The notes: generated by a model from the sequence alone, not told the origin. DNA of 11,414 nucleotides from UBA6770 sp965661115 (GCA_965661115.1 CBFICO010000081.1:1-11414), one strand, 5' to 3'. Counted from the first letter of the stretch, positions 1 through 7,331 are shown. Translations and numbers: made by a program.

Positions 1-200
1 AAGGATTCTACCCATTCAAACCCAAAATACTTAAAATGCATCTTGGGCATAATGTAAAAGTCGTAAATCCATCCATTTACCCAAAAACGGATTAAGCTAC
101 CCAACATTAGCAGGGAGAATAAGATGCGAAAAATCACCAAAGGAGCGATATCTACTTCTTTGGTGATTCCTTTTTCTAGTATGGATTTCCAGTTAATCAA
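1..200 (-). CDS. HTTM-domain (vitamin K-dependent gamma-carboxylase-like) membrane protein, N-terminal part only
   Basis: This is the first 66 codons of a gene that leaves the window on the left. Reading down from 200, the product contains KEVDIAPLVIFRILFSLLM, then MLGSLIRFW and a stretch ending KMHFKYFGFEWV. The charged start, the APL-hFR-h first membrane segment (about residues 17-36) and the following loop with W, Y and F match the N-terminus of Bacteroidota HTTM proteins, a multi-pass family related to vitamin K-dependent gamma-carboxylase. An in-frame stop lies at 212-210, so translation must start after it. The only good start codon is TTG at 200-198, which overlaps the imelysin stop (TTGA) and suggests translational coupling. 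It is the third gene of the DUF4856-imelysin operon. The family call rests on a short piece and the operon context. The enzymatic activity of bacterial HTTM proteins is unproven here. Confidence 0.72.
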   Translation of the reverse strand, partial: MINWKSILEKGITKEVDIAPLVIFRILFSLLMLGSLIRFWVNGWIYDFYIMPKMHFKYFGFEWVES

Positions 201-1327
201 TCTCCGTCGTTATCTTGATAGGTTATTAAAATTCCTGTTGCTGATGGGACATCTGTCTTATGCAACACAATTAGTTTTTGCAACTCCTTTACCGCGGCAT
301 CAACTTTAGATTTATTGCTTATCAAATTATCCTTTAGCGAAGAAGGCACGTCTTTTAAAGCATTTTTACATGCGGTAAACTGAGTTTTGATAGCACCATT
401 TAAACTGCCATCACCATATTTGGCATTTAAGCTTTCTAAATAGTCATCCAGCCCTAACCCACTGGAGTTGCCGTTGTAGTTGCCTAGATAAAGCAGCTCT
501 ATTGCCTCCAAATTTGTTTGAGCCAATTCAACAGATATATCTCCTTTAAAGGGCGCCTCAACATGACTAGGTAAAGCGGTGGCGGAAAAATTTCGATTTC
601 CATTTGGAATACCCAGTTTTCCATCGCGCAAATGGCGTTCAATATGCTGATTTAATGTATTGATTAAAAGACCCAAACTACTTCCCACATCTGTGCCTAC
701 AGCCGAGTTGAACTGATTGGAGTAATCTCCTCCAGCGGTTGACCATTTGGTATGCACTGCGGTCGCATTATTGTTTATTTGCTTACTTAACTCAACCAAA
801 TAATTCATTCTGTTTGAGCCCGTATTTGAATCTTTAAACAAATCGACAACCTCTGTGCTTGTACCGTTATTCAACAAATAATCTAGAGCAGGGAAACCTT
901 TAACGTCCAGTTTATTGGCACCAGACAAGTCGATAGATCCTTGCGCAATTAAATCGTTAAGCTGAGTAGTATCGGTAGGGTAAATATTGGTTTCACCGCG
1001 CAAAATGATATCTGCTGCTGGGCCAAACTCATACATGGATACTTTTTGCCATGCCAAGTACGCGGCTTTCCATTTAGTTTTTACAGATTCCAAATTTGCT
1101 GTAGTGGTTGTACCTTTAAACACACCAACAGCAGAGTTTAACTCAGCCGCTGCCGTTTTGTACTGCTCGTAATTCGGAACAATTATGTTACCCGACCAAT
1201 TTTTAAGTAGATCTTCAACTTTAAACTCATTTGGCACTGGAGTTTCAGGTGTAGCCGGAGCTGGTTCATCTTTTTTACAAGAAATAATTCCAATTACCAA
1301 AATGATTATGCCTAAATAGTACTTCAT
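197..1327 (-). CDS. imelysin-family (peptidase M75-like) lipoprotein
   Basis: The 376-residue product begins with a lipoprotein signal (hydrophobic residues 4-16, lipobox IIS-C, Cys17 followed by KKDEP) and a Pro-rich linker to about residue 33. The imelysin fold follows. Recognisable blocks are WKAAYLAWQKV (85-96) with FGPAADI, KGFPALDYLL (143-152), the NQHIERHL helix (226-233), LPSHVEAPFKGD (252-263), TNLEAIELLYLG (271-282) and the C-terminal ITYQDNDGD. Imelysin-like proteins are outer-membrane or periplasmic proteins tied to iron uptake; true proteolytic activity is doubtful for most. The family motif GxHxxE is replaced here by G144-F-P-A-L-D149, so the His and Glu are missing. The gene lies 9 bp downstream of the DUF4856 gene and overlaps the HTTM start, so it is the middle cistron of an operon. 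The ATG at 1327 is right because it places the signal peptide correctly. Iron handling is inferred from the family. Confidence 0.9.
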   Translation of the reverse strand: MKYYLGIIILVIGIISCKKDEPAPATPETPVPNEFKVEDLLKNWSGNIIVPNYEQYKTAAAELNSAVGVFKGTTTTANLESVKTKWKAAYLAWQKVSMYEFGPAADIILRGETNIYPTDTTQLNDLIAQGSIDLSGANKLDVKGFPALDYLLNNGTSTEVVDLFKDSNTGSNRMNYLVELSKQINNNATAVHTKWSTAGGDYSNQFNSAVGTDVGSSLGLLINTLNQHIERHLRDGKLGIPNGNRNFSATALPSHVEAPFKGDISVELAQTNLEAIELLYLGNYNGNSSGLGLDDYLESLNAKYGDGSLNGAIKTQFTACKNALKDVPSSLKDNLISNKSKVDAAVKELQKLIVLHKTDVPSATGILITYQDNDGD

Positions 1328-1336
1328 GTATAGTTT

Positions 1337-2515
1337 TTACAACTGATCTGCAATGTTTTCTAATCCATACACTTTGGCTAAATCTGCTCTTACTGCATCC
1401 AAGTCAGCAGCAGACACTGCATAAAAGTTCTCGCCAATAGTATTCTTGTGTGCTTCTATTTGGGCATTGATAAGCTTGGCAACTTTAGAATATCTAATGT
1501 TATCCATGAATACCCATGCCTCACTTAATGCGTGATTACGAAGTGCATCATCGGTAATGTTCTTTTTGGTTGAATTTAAATAGTGAATAGCAGTAGCAGC
1601 GGTTACTTTTTCAAGTTCTTCACGAATTATTGCAATTTGAGCGTCACGCTCGTTCATGTCGTTTTGTGTGATGGCAAACCTTCCTTTAATAAAAGCATCC
1701 ATTAAAGCTTTGTTGCAACCTAGTAAAGCATCACGACCATTTGCATATTTACCCCAAAATCTATCTGTTCCTTCTGCAGGATAATTCACTGTACCAAACA
1801 TATAGCCAAAAGCCTCATCCCAATGGTGCTCCATAGTTGTGTACGATTGTCCTTCAACAATTTTGGAGTTATCTACATTCATTTTGCCTTCTCCAAGATA
1901 TACGTTTGATATTTGATGCATAAAAACAGCACCCATCAACCCTTTTTCAATAAGCTGCACATATTCTTGTCCGTGAGCATTTTGTAAATAGGCCTTAGTA
2001 CCAGACTTTACAACACCTCCTTTACCTTCTTTTCCGTCAAATTGATTGGCAACTGTTGAATCAGATAAGGTTGAAAGTTCTTTTATATACCATTCAAATT
2101 GAGCGATTATAGTTGGATCATCTCCTGCAGTTTTGTTTTTCAATTGTCTTGTAGAACTGTTAAGCCCTGCTTCAGAAAATGGGCTATTCTCGTTAGCATA
2201 CATATTTAGCAACTTCGCCTCTTCTACTTTGTTTCCTGGAGTGTTCGCCAACTTCATGTAGGTTACTATTTCACCTAACATATTCATTCTATATACCTGG
2301 CCAGTAAAACTTACTGTAGATTCTCCATCTCTAGTAAACACATAGGTTGAAGGTGCTTGTGGAGTTGGATTTACCGGATCTGGAGCATACTCACAACTCC
2401 CATCATCCTTCTTTGCAGACTCAACATAATTGAGCGCATTTACGTCTGTACATCCTTCTTTTTTACATGCACTCAATATGACTACTGAAAATAGAAAAAA
2501 ACTGACCTTTCTCAT
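1337..2515 (-). CDS. DUF4856 domain lipoprotein
   Basis: The 392-residue product has a lipoprotein signal peptide (residues 1-16, lipobox LSA-C17). A short Cys-containing module follows, GCTDVNALNYVESAKKDDG to Cys41, which resembles the GCTD...NY...DDGSC motif found on many secreted Bacteroidota proteins. After a Pro/Asn linker comes the DUF4856 domain from about residue 57 to the end. It opens with STYVFTRDGESTVSFTGQ and includes a VEHH-like block, MEHHWDEAFGYMFG (228-241), and FWGKYANGRDALLGCNK (253-269). The His230-His231-Trp-Asp-Glu cluster could bind metal, but this is inference. DUF4856 proteins are uncharacterised and commonly sit beside imelysin and HTTM genes in Bacteroidota. This is the first gene of the operon and has its own promoter at 2552-2582. 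I am confident of the family but not of any molecular function. Confidence 0.88.
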   Translation of the reverse strand: MRKVSFFLFSVVILSACKKEGCTDVNALNYVESAKKDDGSCEYAPDPVNPTPQAPSTYVFTRDGESTVSFTGQVYRMNMLGEIVTYMKLANTPGNKVEEAKLLNMYANENSPFSEAGLNSSTRQLKNKTAGDDPTIIAQFEWYIKELSTLSDSTVANQFDGKEGKGGVVKSGTKAYLQNAHGQEYVQLIEKGLMGAVFMHQISNVYLGEGKMNVDNSKIVEGQSYTTMEHHWDEAFGYMFGTVNYPAEGTDRFWGKYANGRDALLGCNKALMDAFIKGRFAITQNDMNERDAQIAIIREELEKVTAATAIHYLNSTKKNITDDALRNHALSEAWVFMDNIRYSKVAKLINAQIEAHKNTIGENFYAVSAADLDAVRADLAKVYGLENIADQL

Positions 2516-2551
2516 AGTTATATTTATTTAGACTTGTTTTAAATAAGGCCA

Positions 2552-2582
2552 CAAATCTATCCTCGAACTTCTAACTGCACAA
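2552..2582 (-). promoter_or_regulatory. Bacteroidota-type promoter for the DUF4856-imelysin-HTTM operon
   Basis: On the minus strand, TTG (2582-2580) is followed after 20 nt by TAGATTTG (2559-2552), an exact match to the Bacteroidota -33/-7 pattern TTG-N(19-21)-TAnnTTTG. Transcription would start near 2547, giving a leader of roughly 30 nt before the ATG at 2515. The -33 element overlaps the palindrome at 2581-2600. Confidence 0.7.
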
Positions 2583-2600
2583 TACCTATGGCTAGGTATT
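2581..2600. promoter_or_regulatory. perfect palindrome, candidate operator
   Basis: AATACCTA (2581-2588), spacer TGGC, and TAGGTATT (2593-2600) form a perfect 8-bp inverted repeat with a 4-nt spacer. It overlaps the -33 element of the leftward promoter and lies about 100 bp upstream of smpB. That is a typical place for a dimeric regulator to bind. It does not resemble the classical Fur box. The regulator is unknown. Confidence 0.5.
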
Positions 2601-2682
2601 TTTATGATTTTGGTAGTTAATCTTAGAAAAGAATTTCATGTTTTTTAAATTCTTAAAAATCAGCTATAACAAAGTAATAATC

Positions 2683-2690
2683 TAGCTTTG
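2683..2690 (+). promoter_or_regulatory. -7 element of the smpB promoter
   Basis: TAGCTTTG exactly matches TAnnTTTG. Its last base lies only 7 nt before the smpB ATG at 2698, so transcription would start at or within a few bases of the start codon. No clear TTG is found 19-22 nt upstream, so the -33 element is weak or absent. Confidence 0.55.
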
Positions 2691-2697
2691 CGGTACT

Positions 2698-3159
2698 ATG
2701 ACAAACAAACGTTTTCAGAAAGAAGTAAGCATAAAAAACAAAAAGGCAAAGTTTGAATACGAACTGCTTGATGATTTTATTGCTGGTATTCAATTAAAAG
2801 GAACGGAAATAAAATCCATTAGAGAATCGAAGGCAAACATTGCTGATGCATTTGTGAGCGTAATGGATGAAGAAGTGTTTGTTAGAAATATGTTTATTGC
2901 AGAATATACTGAAGGTACTTACAGTAATCATTTACCAACTCGCGACCGAAAATTGCTCTTAAATAAACGGGAGATAAAAAAGATTCATAAACACATGCAA
3001 ACCAAAGGTTACACTGCTGTACCTACGCTACTGTTTATAAATGAAAAAGGGTTAGCAAAGCTTAAGTTCCACTTAGCAAAGGGTAAAAAACTACACGATA
3101 AGCGAGAAAGCTTGAAGCAAAAAGACGTTCAACGGCAAATTGATCGAGCCCTAAGCTAA
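2698..3159 (+). CDS. smpB: SsrA-binding protein SmpB
   Basis: SmpB binds tmRNA (SsrA) and brings it to stalled ribosomes, where it mimics part of a tRNA in the decoding centre and lets trans-translation rescue the ribosome. The 153-residue product has normal family length. Visible blocks are the N-terminal KNKKAKFEYELLDDFIAGIQ, LKGTEIKSIRESKANIADAF (33-52), RDRKLLLNKREIKK (82-95) and the basic C-terminal tail GKKLHDKRESLKQKDVQRQI (129-148). The tail includes the conserved Asp-Lys-Arg triad (134-136) that enters the mRNA path. Charged, Lys-rich composition fits an RNA-binding cytoplasmic protein. The tmRNA gene is not in this window. The start at 2698 is supported by the N-terminal family pattern and by the promoter lying directly in front of it. 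Confidence 0.97.
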   Translation: MTNKRFQKEVSIKNKKAKFEYELLDDFIAGIQLKGTEIKSIRESKANIADAFVSVMDEEVFVRNMFIAEYTEGTYSNHLPTRDRKLLLNKREIKKIHKHMQTKGYTAVPTLLFINEKGLAKLKFHLAKGKKLHDKRESLKQKDVQRQIDRALS

Positions 3160-3193
3160 ACACCTACATTTTACAATTAGATTCAATCAAATA

Positions 3194-3223
3194 TTGTATG
3201 GTTGAACTACTTGTTTATTTTTG
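3194..3223 (+). promoter_or_regulatory. Bacteroidota-type promoter for the ABC transporter gene
   Basis: TTG (3194-3196), a 19-nt spacer and TATTTTTG (3216-3223) match the phylum consensus. The predicted start of transcription is near 3228, giving a leader of about 40 nt. This leader contains a 9-codon reading frame (3243-3272) whose TGA overlaps the transporter ATG. Confidence 0.65.
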
Positions 3224-3268
3224 ATCTCCGCTTAATAATTTTATGCGCAACTCAAATATTGAAATCTT

Positions 3269-6200
3269 ATGAGTGAAGAGCTACTGAAAGCCCTAATGAA
3301 GCTATTCGCTTTAGCGTCTGATGTTGACGATATCACTCAGGAGAGTCGCGTAATTGTTGAAGAATACTTAAACCAAGAACTGAACGCCGAGTTAGTACCA
3401 AAATATTTAGAGCTCTACGACACAAACATTAAAGAAATCCACCACAGTGGGGCGGCTGATGCTTTAAGTAAAGAAAATGTAATTGAAGTTTGTACTCAAT
3501 TAAATTCAGTATTACGTCAGAAGCAAAAAGTGGTAATCCTAATTCGTTTATTGGAGTACATTTTGGCTGATGAGAATATTTCTGATCACGAATTTCAATT
3601 TTTAAGAACCACCTCGGATACATTTAATATCCCAAGTCAGGAATTTGACGAATGTTTAAAATTCTTGGAATCGGAAGAAAACAAGATTCCGGATATTGAA
3701 AATATTTTAATTGTTGACAACAAAGAGGAAAACTCAAAACAAAATTGTCAGCACATAAAACGGCCCAACATTGAAGGCGTTTTAATGTTCTTAAAATTTC
3801 CTAGCGTTGAAATGTATGTTGTACGCTATTTAGGAAATGAAAACCTTTCGCTAAACGGACAAATCTTATTCGCCAGAAGAGCATACACGCTTACCGCTGG
3901 ATCTTCAATAAGAAGTTCTAAAGTATCGCCTATTTTCTACAGCGATATTGTAAGCTCCTTCATAAAGCGAACAGAGAGCGAAAAAATTGTTTTTAAAGCG
4001 CAAGACCTAGTTTACAAGTTTAAAACTGGCAATATCGGTGTTCAGCCATTTAAAATGTGCGAAGAAAACGGACGCCTTATTGGTATAATGGGAGGCTCTG
4101 GCGCAGGAAAATCTACGCTGCTAAACATTTTAAACGGAGAATACACTCCTACCGAAGGTAAGGTTACACTTAACGGAATAGACATTCATAAACACCCAGA
4201 AAAAATAAAAGGTGTAATTGGTTATGTATCGCAAGATGACTTGCTAATTGATGAACTTACGGTTTTCCAAAACTTGTATTACAACGCCAAATTAATCTTC
4301 GGAAAAAAATCTGACAAAGAGATTACCAAACTGGTAATGGACCTTTTGATTAGTCTTGGACTAAAAGAAGCTGCTGACCTTAAAGTAGGTAGTCCGCTGG
4401 AAAAGTACATTAGTGGTGGCCAGCGTAAACGATTAAATATTGCGTTAGAACTGATTCGTGAGCCTGCTTTATTGTACGTTGACGAGCCTACTTCCGGTTT
4501 AAGTTCTAGAGATTCTCAAAACATAATGGATTTACTTAAGGAGCTATCGCTTAAGGGTAAATTGATTTATGTGGTGATTCACCAACCTTCTTCAGACATT
4601 TTTAAAATGTTTGACAAGCTTATGATTCTAGACGTTGGAGGTTATCTAATTTACAACGGCAACCCTGTTGAAGGAATCAAATACTTTAAAAAAGCAGCGC
4701 ATTATGCCAATGCGGATGAAGAAGATACAGGAGGAAATGTAAATCCAGAGATCATTTTCAATATTATCGACCAAAAAGTAGTTGATGAATACGGAAGCTT
4801 AACGGAAAACAGAAAAGTATCTCCACAACAGTGGTACGAGTTATACTTAAAAGAGATAGACAGCAAAGTTAAGATGCTACCCGACCCTCCTTCCGCCCCT
4901 CAAGTGGATTTTAACTTAGCAAACGTTTTTAAGCAGTTTAAAATCTTTGTAACCAGAGACGTTCGCTCTAAGCTTACCAACAAACAATACATGTTAATCA
5001 ACATGTTAGAGGCTCCGGTACTAGCTATTATTTTGAGCTATTTTGTAAGGTATTTCCCATTTAATGGAGACGACAGTAAATACGTTTTCTTAGAAAACGA
5101 AAACATACCGGCATACATGTTCATGTCTGTAGTTGTTGCTTTATTTATCGGACTAACCGTTAGTGCCGAAGAAATAATTCGGGATCAAAAAATTAGGAAG
5201 AGAGAGTCGTTTCTAAACCTAAACAACAAAGCCTACTTGATAAGTAAAATTCTTATCATGTTTACCATTTCTGCAATCCAAACACTTTCCTTTATTCTAA
5301 TTGGAAATTATGTGTTAGATATAGACGGAATGTTGTGGGATTATTACCTGGTTTTACTCTCTACTGCATGTTTTGCTAATGTGTTGGGATTAAATATTTC
5401 TGCAAGCTTCAACAGCGCGGTTACCATTTACATCCTTATTCCTTTTATCATTATTCCACAGCTTATTTTTAGTGGCGTAATCGTTAAGTTTGATAAATTA
5501 AACCCAGATATTTCTTCAAGAATTAAGGTTCCTATTATTGGAGAATTGATGGCTTCTCGTTGGGCATTTGAAGCATTGGCGGTAAATCAATTTATCGAAA
5601 ATAAATTTGAAAAACACCTCTACCCTTACGATAAAATTCAGGCCATGACCAATTACAAGAAGGTGTATTGGATTCCTGAATTAAACTCAAAAATTGGGTT
5701 TGTAGAAAACTATTTGCAACAACCAGAAAAACAAGAGGACGTAAACAAAGCCCTTACCGTAATTAGAAACGAAATAACCAAACAAAACAAACTTTATCCA
5801 AAACTTGCTTTTAAGGATGTAGATAAATTGGCTACAGGTAAGGCAGATGAAGTAGTTCTGCAAGATTTAAAAGATCACTTAAAACTGCAAAGAACTTTCT
5901 ACAACAAACTACAAAACAGAACCTTAGACGATAGAGACGATGCCATTAATTATCTATCAAAAGATACCGATATAAACTTTACAGAAGCTAAGAACCAATA
6001 CCGAAACCAAGCTCTAGCTGATTTAGTAACCAACAAATTGGAGCTGAGTCATATTATCGAGTATGATGAACAATTGGTTCCTCAAGAGAACCCGATATAC
6101 AGAGACAGCGAATCATTTAATAGTCACTTCTTTGCTCCACAGAAAAAGATTTTTGGTAAGTATTACAAAACCTTCTGGGTAAACATATTAGTGATTTGGT

Positions 6201-6274
6201 CAATGACTCTGGTTTTAGTGTTTGCTTTGTTTGGAGACGTTTTCCGAAAGTTTATTCAGCTTTTCGATAGATAA
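3269..6274 (+). CDS. ABCG-type ABC transporter (ATPase-permease fusion) with N-terminal TerB-like domain
   Basis: This is a 1001-residue half transporter in which ATPase and permease are joined, in the ABCG order (ATPase first). Residues about 1-140 are helical and resemble TerB/DUF533-type modules (KVVILIRLLEYILADENISD, 87-106). Residues about 165-235 form a probably beta-rich segment (SLNGQI, GSSIRS, YSDIVSSF). The ATPase follows. It has Walker A GGSGAGKST (275-283), Q-loop Gln322, signature SGGQRKRL (382-389), Walker B LLYVDEP (401-407) and the H-loop His438. The permease has membrane segments at about 576-594, 615-632, 656-680, 688-706, 716-738 and 967-990. Between the last two lies a hydrophilic, Lys/Glu/Gln-rich insert of about 225 residues, much longer than the usual ABCG loop. 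The substrate is unknown; the protein probably works as a homodimer in the inner membrane. It has its own promoter and is not clearly linked to smpB or the dehydrogenase. Confidence 0.9.
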   Translation: MSEELLKALMKLFALASDVDDITQESRVIVEEYLNQELNAELVPKYLELYDTNIKEIHHSGAADALSKENVIEVCTQLNSVLRQKQKVVILIRLLEYILADENISDHEFQFLRTTSDTFNIPSQEFDECLKFLESEENKIPDIENILIVDNKEENSKQNCQHIKRPNIEGVLMFLKFPSVEMYVVRYLGNENLSLNGQILFARRAYTLTAGSSIRSSKVSPIFYSDIVSSFIKRTESEKIVFKAQDLVYKFKTGNIGVQPFKMCEENGRLIGIMGGSGAGKSTLLNILNGEYTPTEGKVTLNGIDIHKHPEKIKGVIGYVSQDDLLIDELTVFQNLYYNAKLIFGKKSDKEITKLVMDLLISLGLKEAADLKVGSPLEKYISGGQRKRLNIALELIREPALLYVDEPTSGLSSRDSQNIMDLLKELSLKGKLIYVVIHQPSSDIFKMFDKLMILDVGGYLIYNGNPVEGIKYFKKAAHYANADEEDTGGNVNPEIIFNIIDQKVVDEYGSLTENRKVSPQQWYELYLKEIDSKVKMLPDPPSAPQVDFNLANVFKQFKIFVTRDVRSKLTNKQYMLINMLEAPVLAIILSYFVRYFPFNGDDSKYVFLENENIPAYMFMSVVVALFIGLTVSAEEIIRDQKIRKRESFLNLNNKAYLISKILIMFTISAIQTLSFILIGNYVLDIDGMLWDYYLVLLSTACFANVLGLNISASFNSAVTIYILIPFIIIPQLIFSGVIVKFDKLNPDISSRIKVPIIGELMASRWAFEALAVNQFIENKFEKHLYPYDKIQAMTNYKKVYWIPELNSKIGFVENYLQQPEKQEDVNKALTVIRNEITKQNKLYPKLAFKDVDKLATGKADEVVLQDLKDHLKLQRTFYNKLQNRTLDDRDDAINYLSKDTDINFTEAKNQYRNQALADLVTNKLELSHIIEYDEQLVPQENPIYRDSESFNSHFFAPQKKIFGKYYKTFWVNILVIWSMTLVLVFALFGDVFRKFIQLFDR

Positions 6275-6314
6275 CCATAATCCCTCACATTTTTTAGAAT
6301 ATTGATTTATCAGC

Positions 6315-6347
6315 TTGAAGCACTCAGGGTTGAGATGTTTACATTTG
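6315..6347 (+). promoter_or_regulatory. probable promoter for the 3-hydroxybutyryl-CoA dehydrogenase gene
   Basis: TACATTTG (6340-6347) matches the TAnnTTTG -7 element. The nearest suitable TTG (6315-6317) is 22 nt upstream, at the long end of the allowed spacing. The leader before the ATG at 6372 would be about 20 nt. Confidence 0.5.
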
Positions 6348-6371
6348 TAATCCCATTAAAAAACAGATAAT

Positions 6372-7262
6372 ATGAAGAAGATAGCAGTAATTGGAGCAGG
6401 TACCATGGGCAACGGAATAGCGCATGTTTTTGCACAAAGTGGATACCAAGTAAATCTAATAGATATACAACAAACTAGCCTAGATAAAGCAGTTGCTACC
6501 ATCACCAAAAACTTAGATCGTTTGATTGCAAAGGAAAAAATTACTGCTGATCAAAAAGACGCGTGCTTAAACAACATTACCACCTTTACATCGGTTGCTG
6601 ATGGCGTAAGCGATAGAGAATTGGTGGTTGAAGCAGCTACAGAAAACGTAGATCTTAAACTCAAAATATTTAAAGACTTAGACCAACATTGTAATGCAGA
6701 TTGTATTCTAGCTACCAATACCTCTTCTATTTCTATTACTAAAATTGCCTCAGTTACTAACCGTCCAGAAAAAGTAATTGGCATGCACTTTATGAATCCT
6801 GTACCTATTATGAAATTGGTAGAAATAATTAGAGGTTACGCTACTTCTGATGAAATTACCAATATCATTATGGAAACCTCAAAGGATTTGGGTAAAATTC
6901 CGGTTGAGGTAAACGATTACCCAGGTTTTGTAGCCAACCGAATTTTAATGCCAATGATAAACGAAGCCATCATTACATTGCACGAAGGCGTTGCTGGTGT
7001 TGAAGAAATTGATACTGTTATGAAGCTTGGAATGGCACACCCGATGGGACCATTGCAATTGGCCGATTTTATTGGGTTGGATGTATGTTTATCTATCCTT
7101 AATGTAATGCACGAAGGATTTGGTAATCCAAAATACGCTCCTTGTCCTTTATTGGTGAATATGGTTACTGCTGGTAAACTTGGCGCAAAAAGCGGCGAAG
7201 GTTTCTATAGTTACGGCCACGGCACCAAAGATCTTATTGTAGCAGATAACTTTAAAAAGTAA
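6372..7262 (+). CDS. 3-hydroxybutyryl-CoA (3-hydroxyacyl-CoA) dehydrogenase
   Basis: The enzyme oxidises (S)-3-hydroxyacyl-CoA to 3-oxoacyl-CoA with NAD(P), or runs in reverse, in fatty-acid or butanoyl-CoA metabolism in the cytosol. The 296-residue length is that of the short monofunctional Hbd/PaaH type without a fused hydratase. The Rossmann nucleotide-binding motif GAGTMGNGIA is at 8-17, followed by the acidic end of beta-2 (Asp31). Catalytic residues keep the spacing of the family: Ser118 in TNTSSI, His139 in GMHFMNPVP, Glu151 in LVEIIRG and Asn189 in FVANRI. The C-terminal dimerisation domain has the hallmark AHPMGPLQLADFIGLD (222-237) and GAKSGEGFYSY (271-281). It stands alone, with its own promoter and a strong terminator just after its stop. 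Hbd-like specificity for short chains is likely but not proven from sequence. Confidence 0.94.
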   Translation: MKKIAVIGAGTMGNGIAHVFAQSGYQVNLIDIQQTSLDKAVATITKNLDRLIAKEKITADQKDACLNNITTFTSVADGVSDRELVVEAATENVDLKLKIFKDLDQHCNADCILATNTSSISITKIASVTNRPEKVIGMHFMNPVPIMKLVEIIRGYATSDEITNIIMETSKDLGKIPVEVNDYPGFVANRILMPMINEAIITLHEGVAGVEEIDTVMKLGMAHPMGPLQLADFIGLDVCLSILNVMHEGFGNPKYAPCPLLVNMVTAGKLGAKSGEGFYSYGHGTKDLIVADNFKK

Positions 7263-7284
7263 ATTGAATTTTTTATTGAAAAAG

Positions 7285-7309
7285 AAAAGCGACCTGGGTC
7301 GCTTTTTTT
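7285..7309. terminator. rho-independent terminator, probably bidirectional
   Basis: AAAAGCGAC (7285-7293), loop CTGG, then GTCGCTTTT (7298-7306) make a perfect 9-bp stem, followed by more T residues to 7309. It lies 22 bp after the dehydrogenase stop. The opposite strand also has a T-rich tail (7284-7272, interrupted), so the hairpin can serve the convergent lipoprotein gene ending at 7332. Confidence 0.85.
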
Positions 7310-7331
7310 GTTTGCTATAGTAATGACTTAA

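Noticed and set aside
124..309. Plus-strand open frame near the left edge
   Set aside because: It is antisense to the imelysin C-terminus and the HTTM start, both clearly coding on the minus strand.
2631..2652. GAATTT...AAATTC inverted repeat upstream of smpB
   Set aside because: It is only six A/T-rich pairs with a 10-nt loop in very AT-rich DNA, which is expected by chance.
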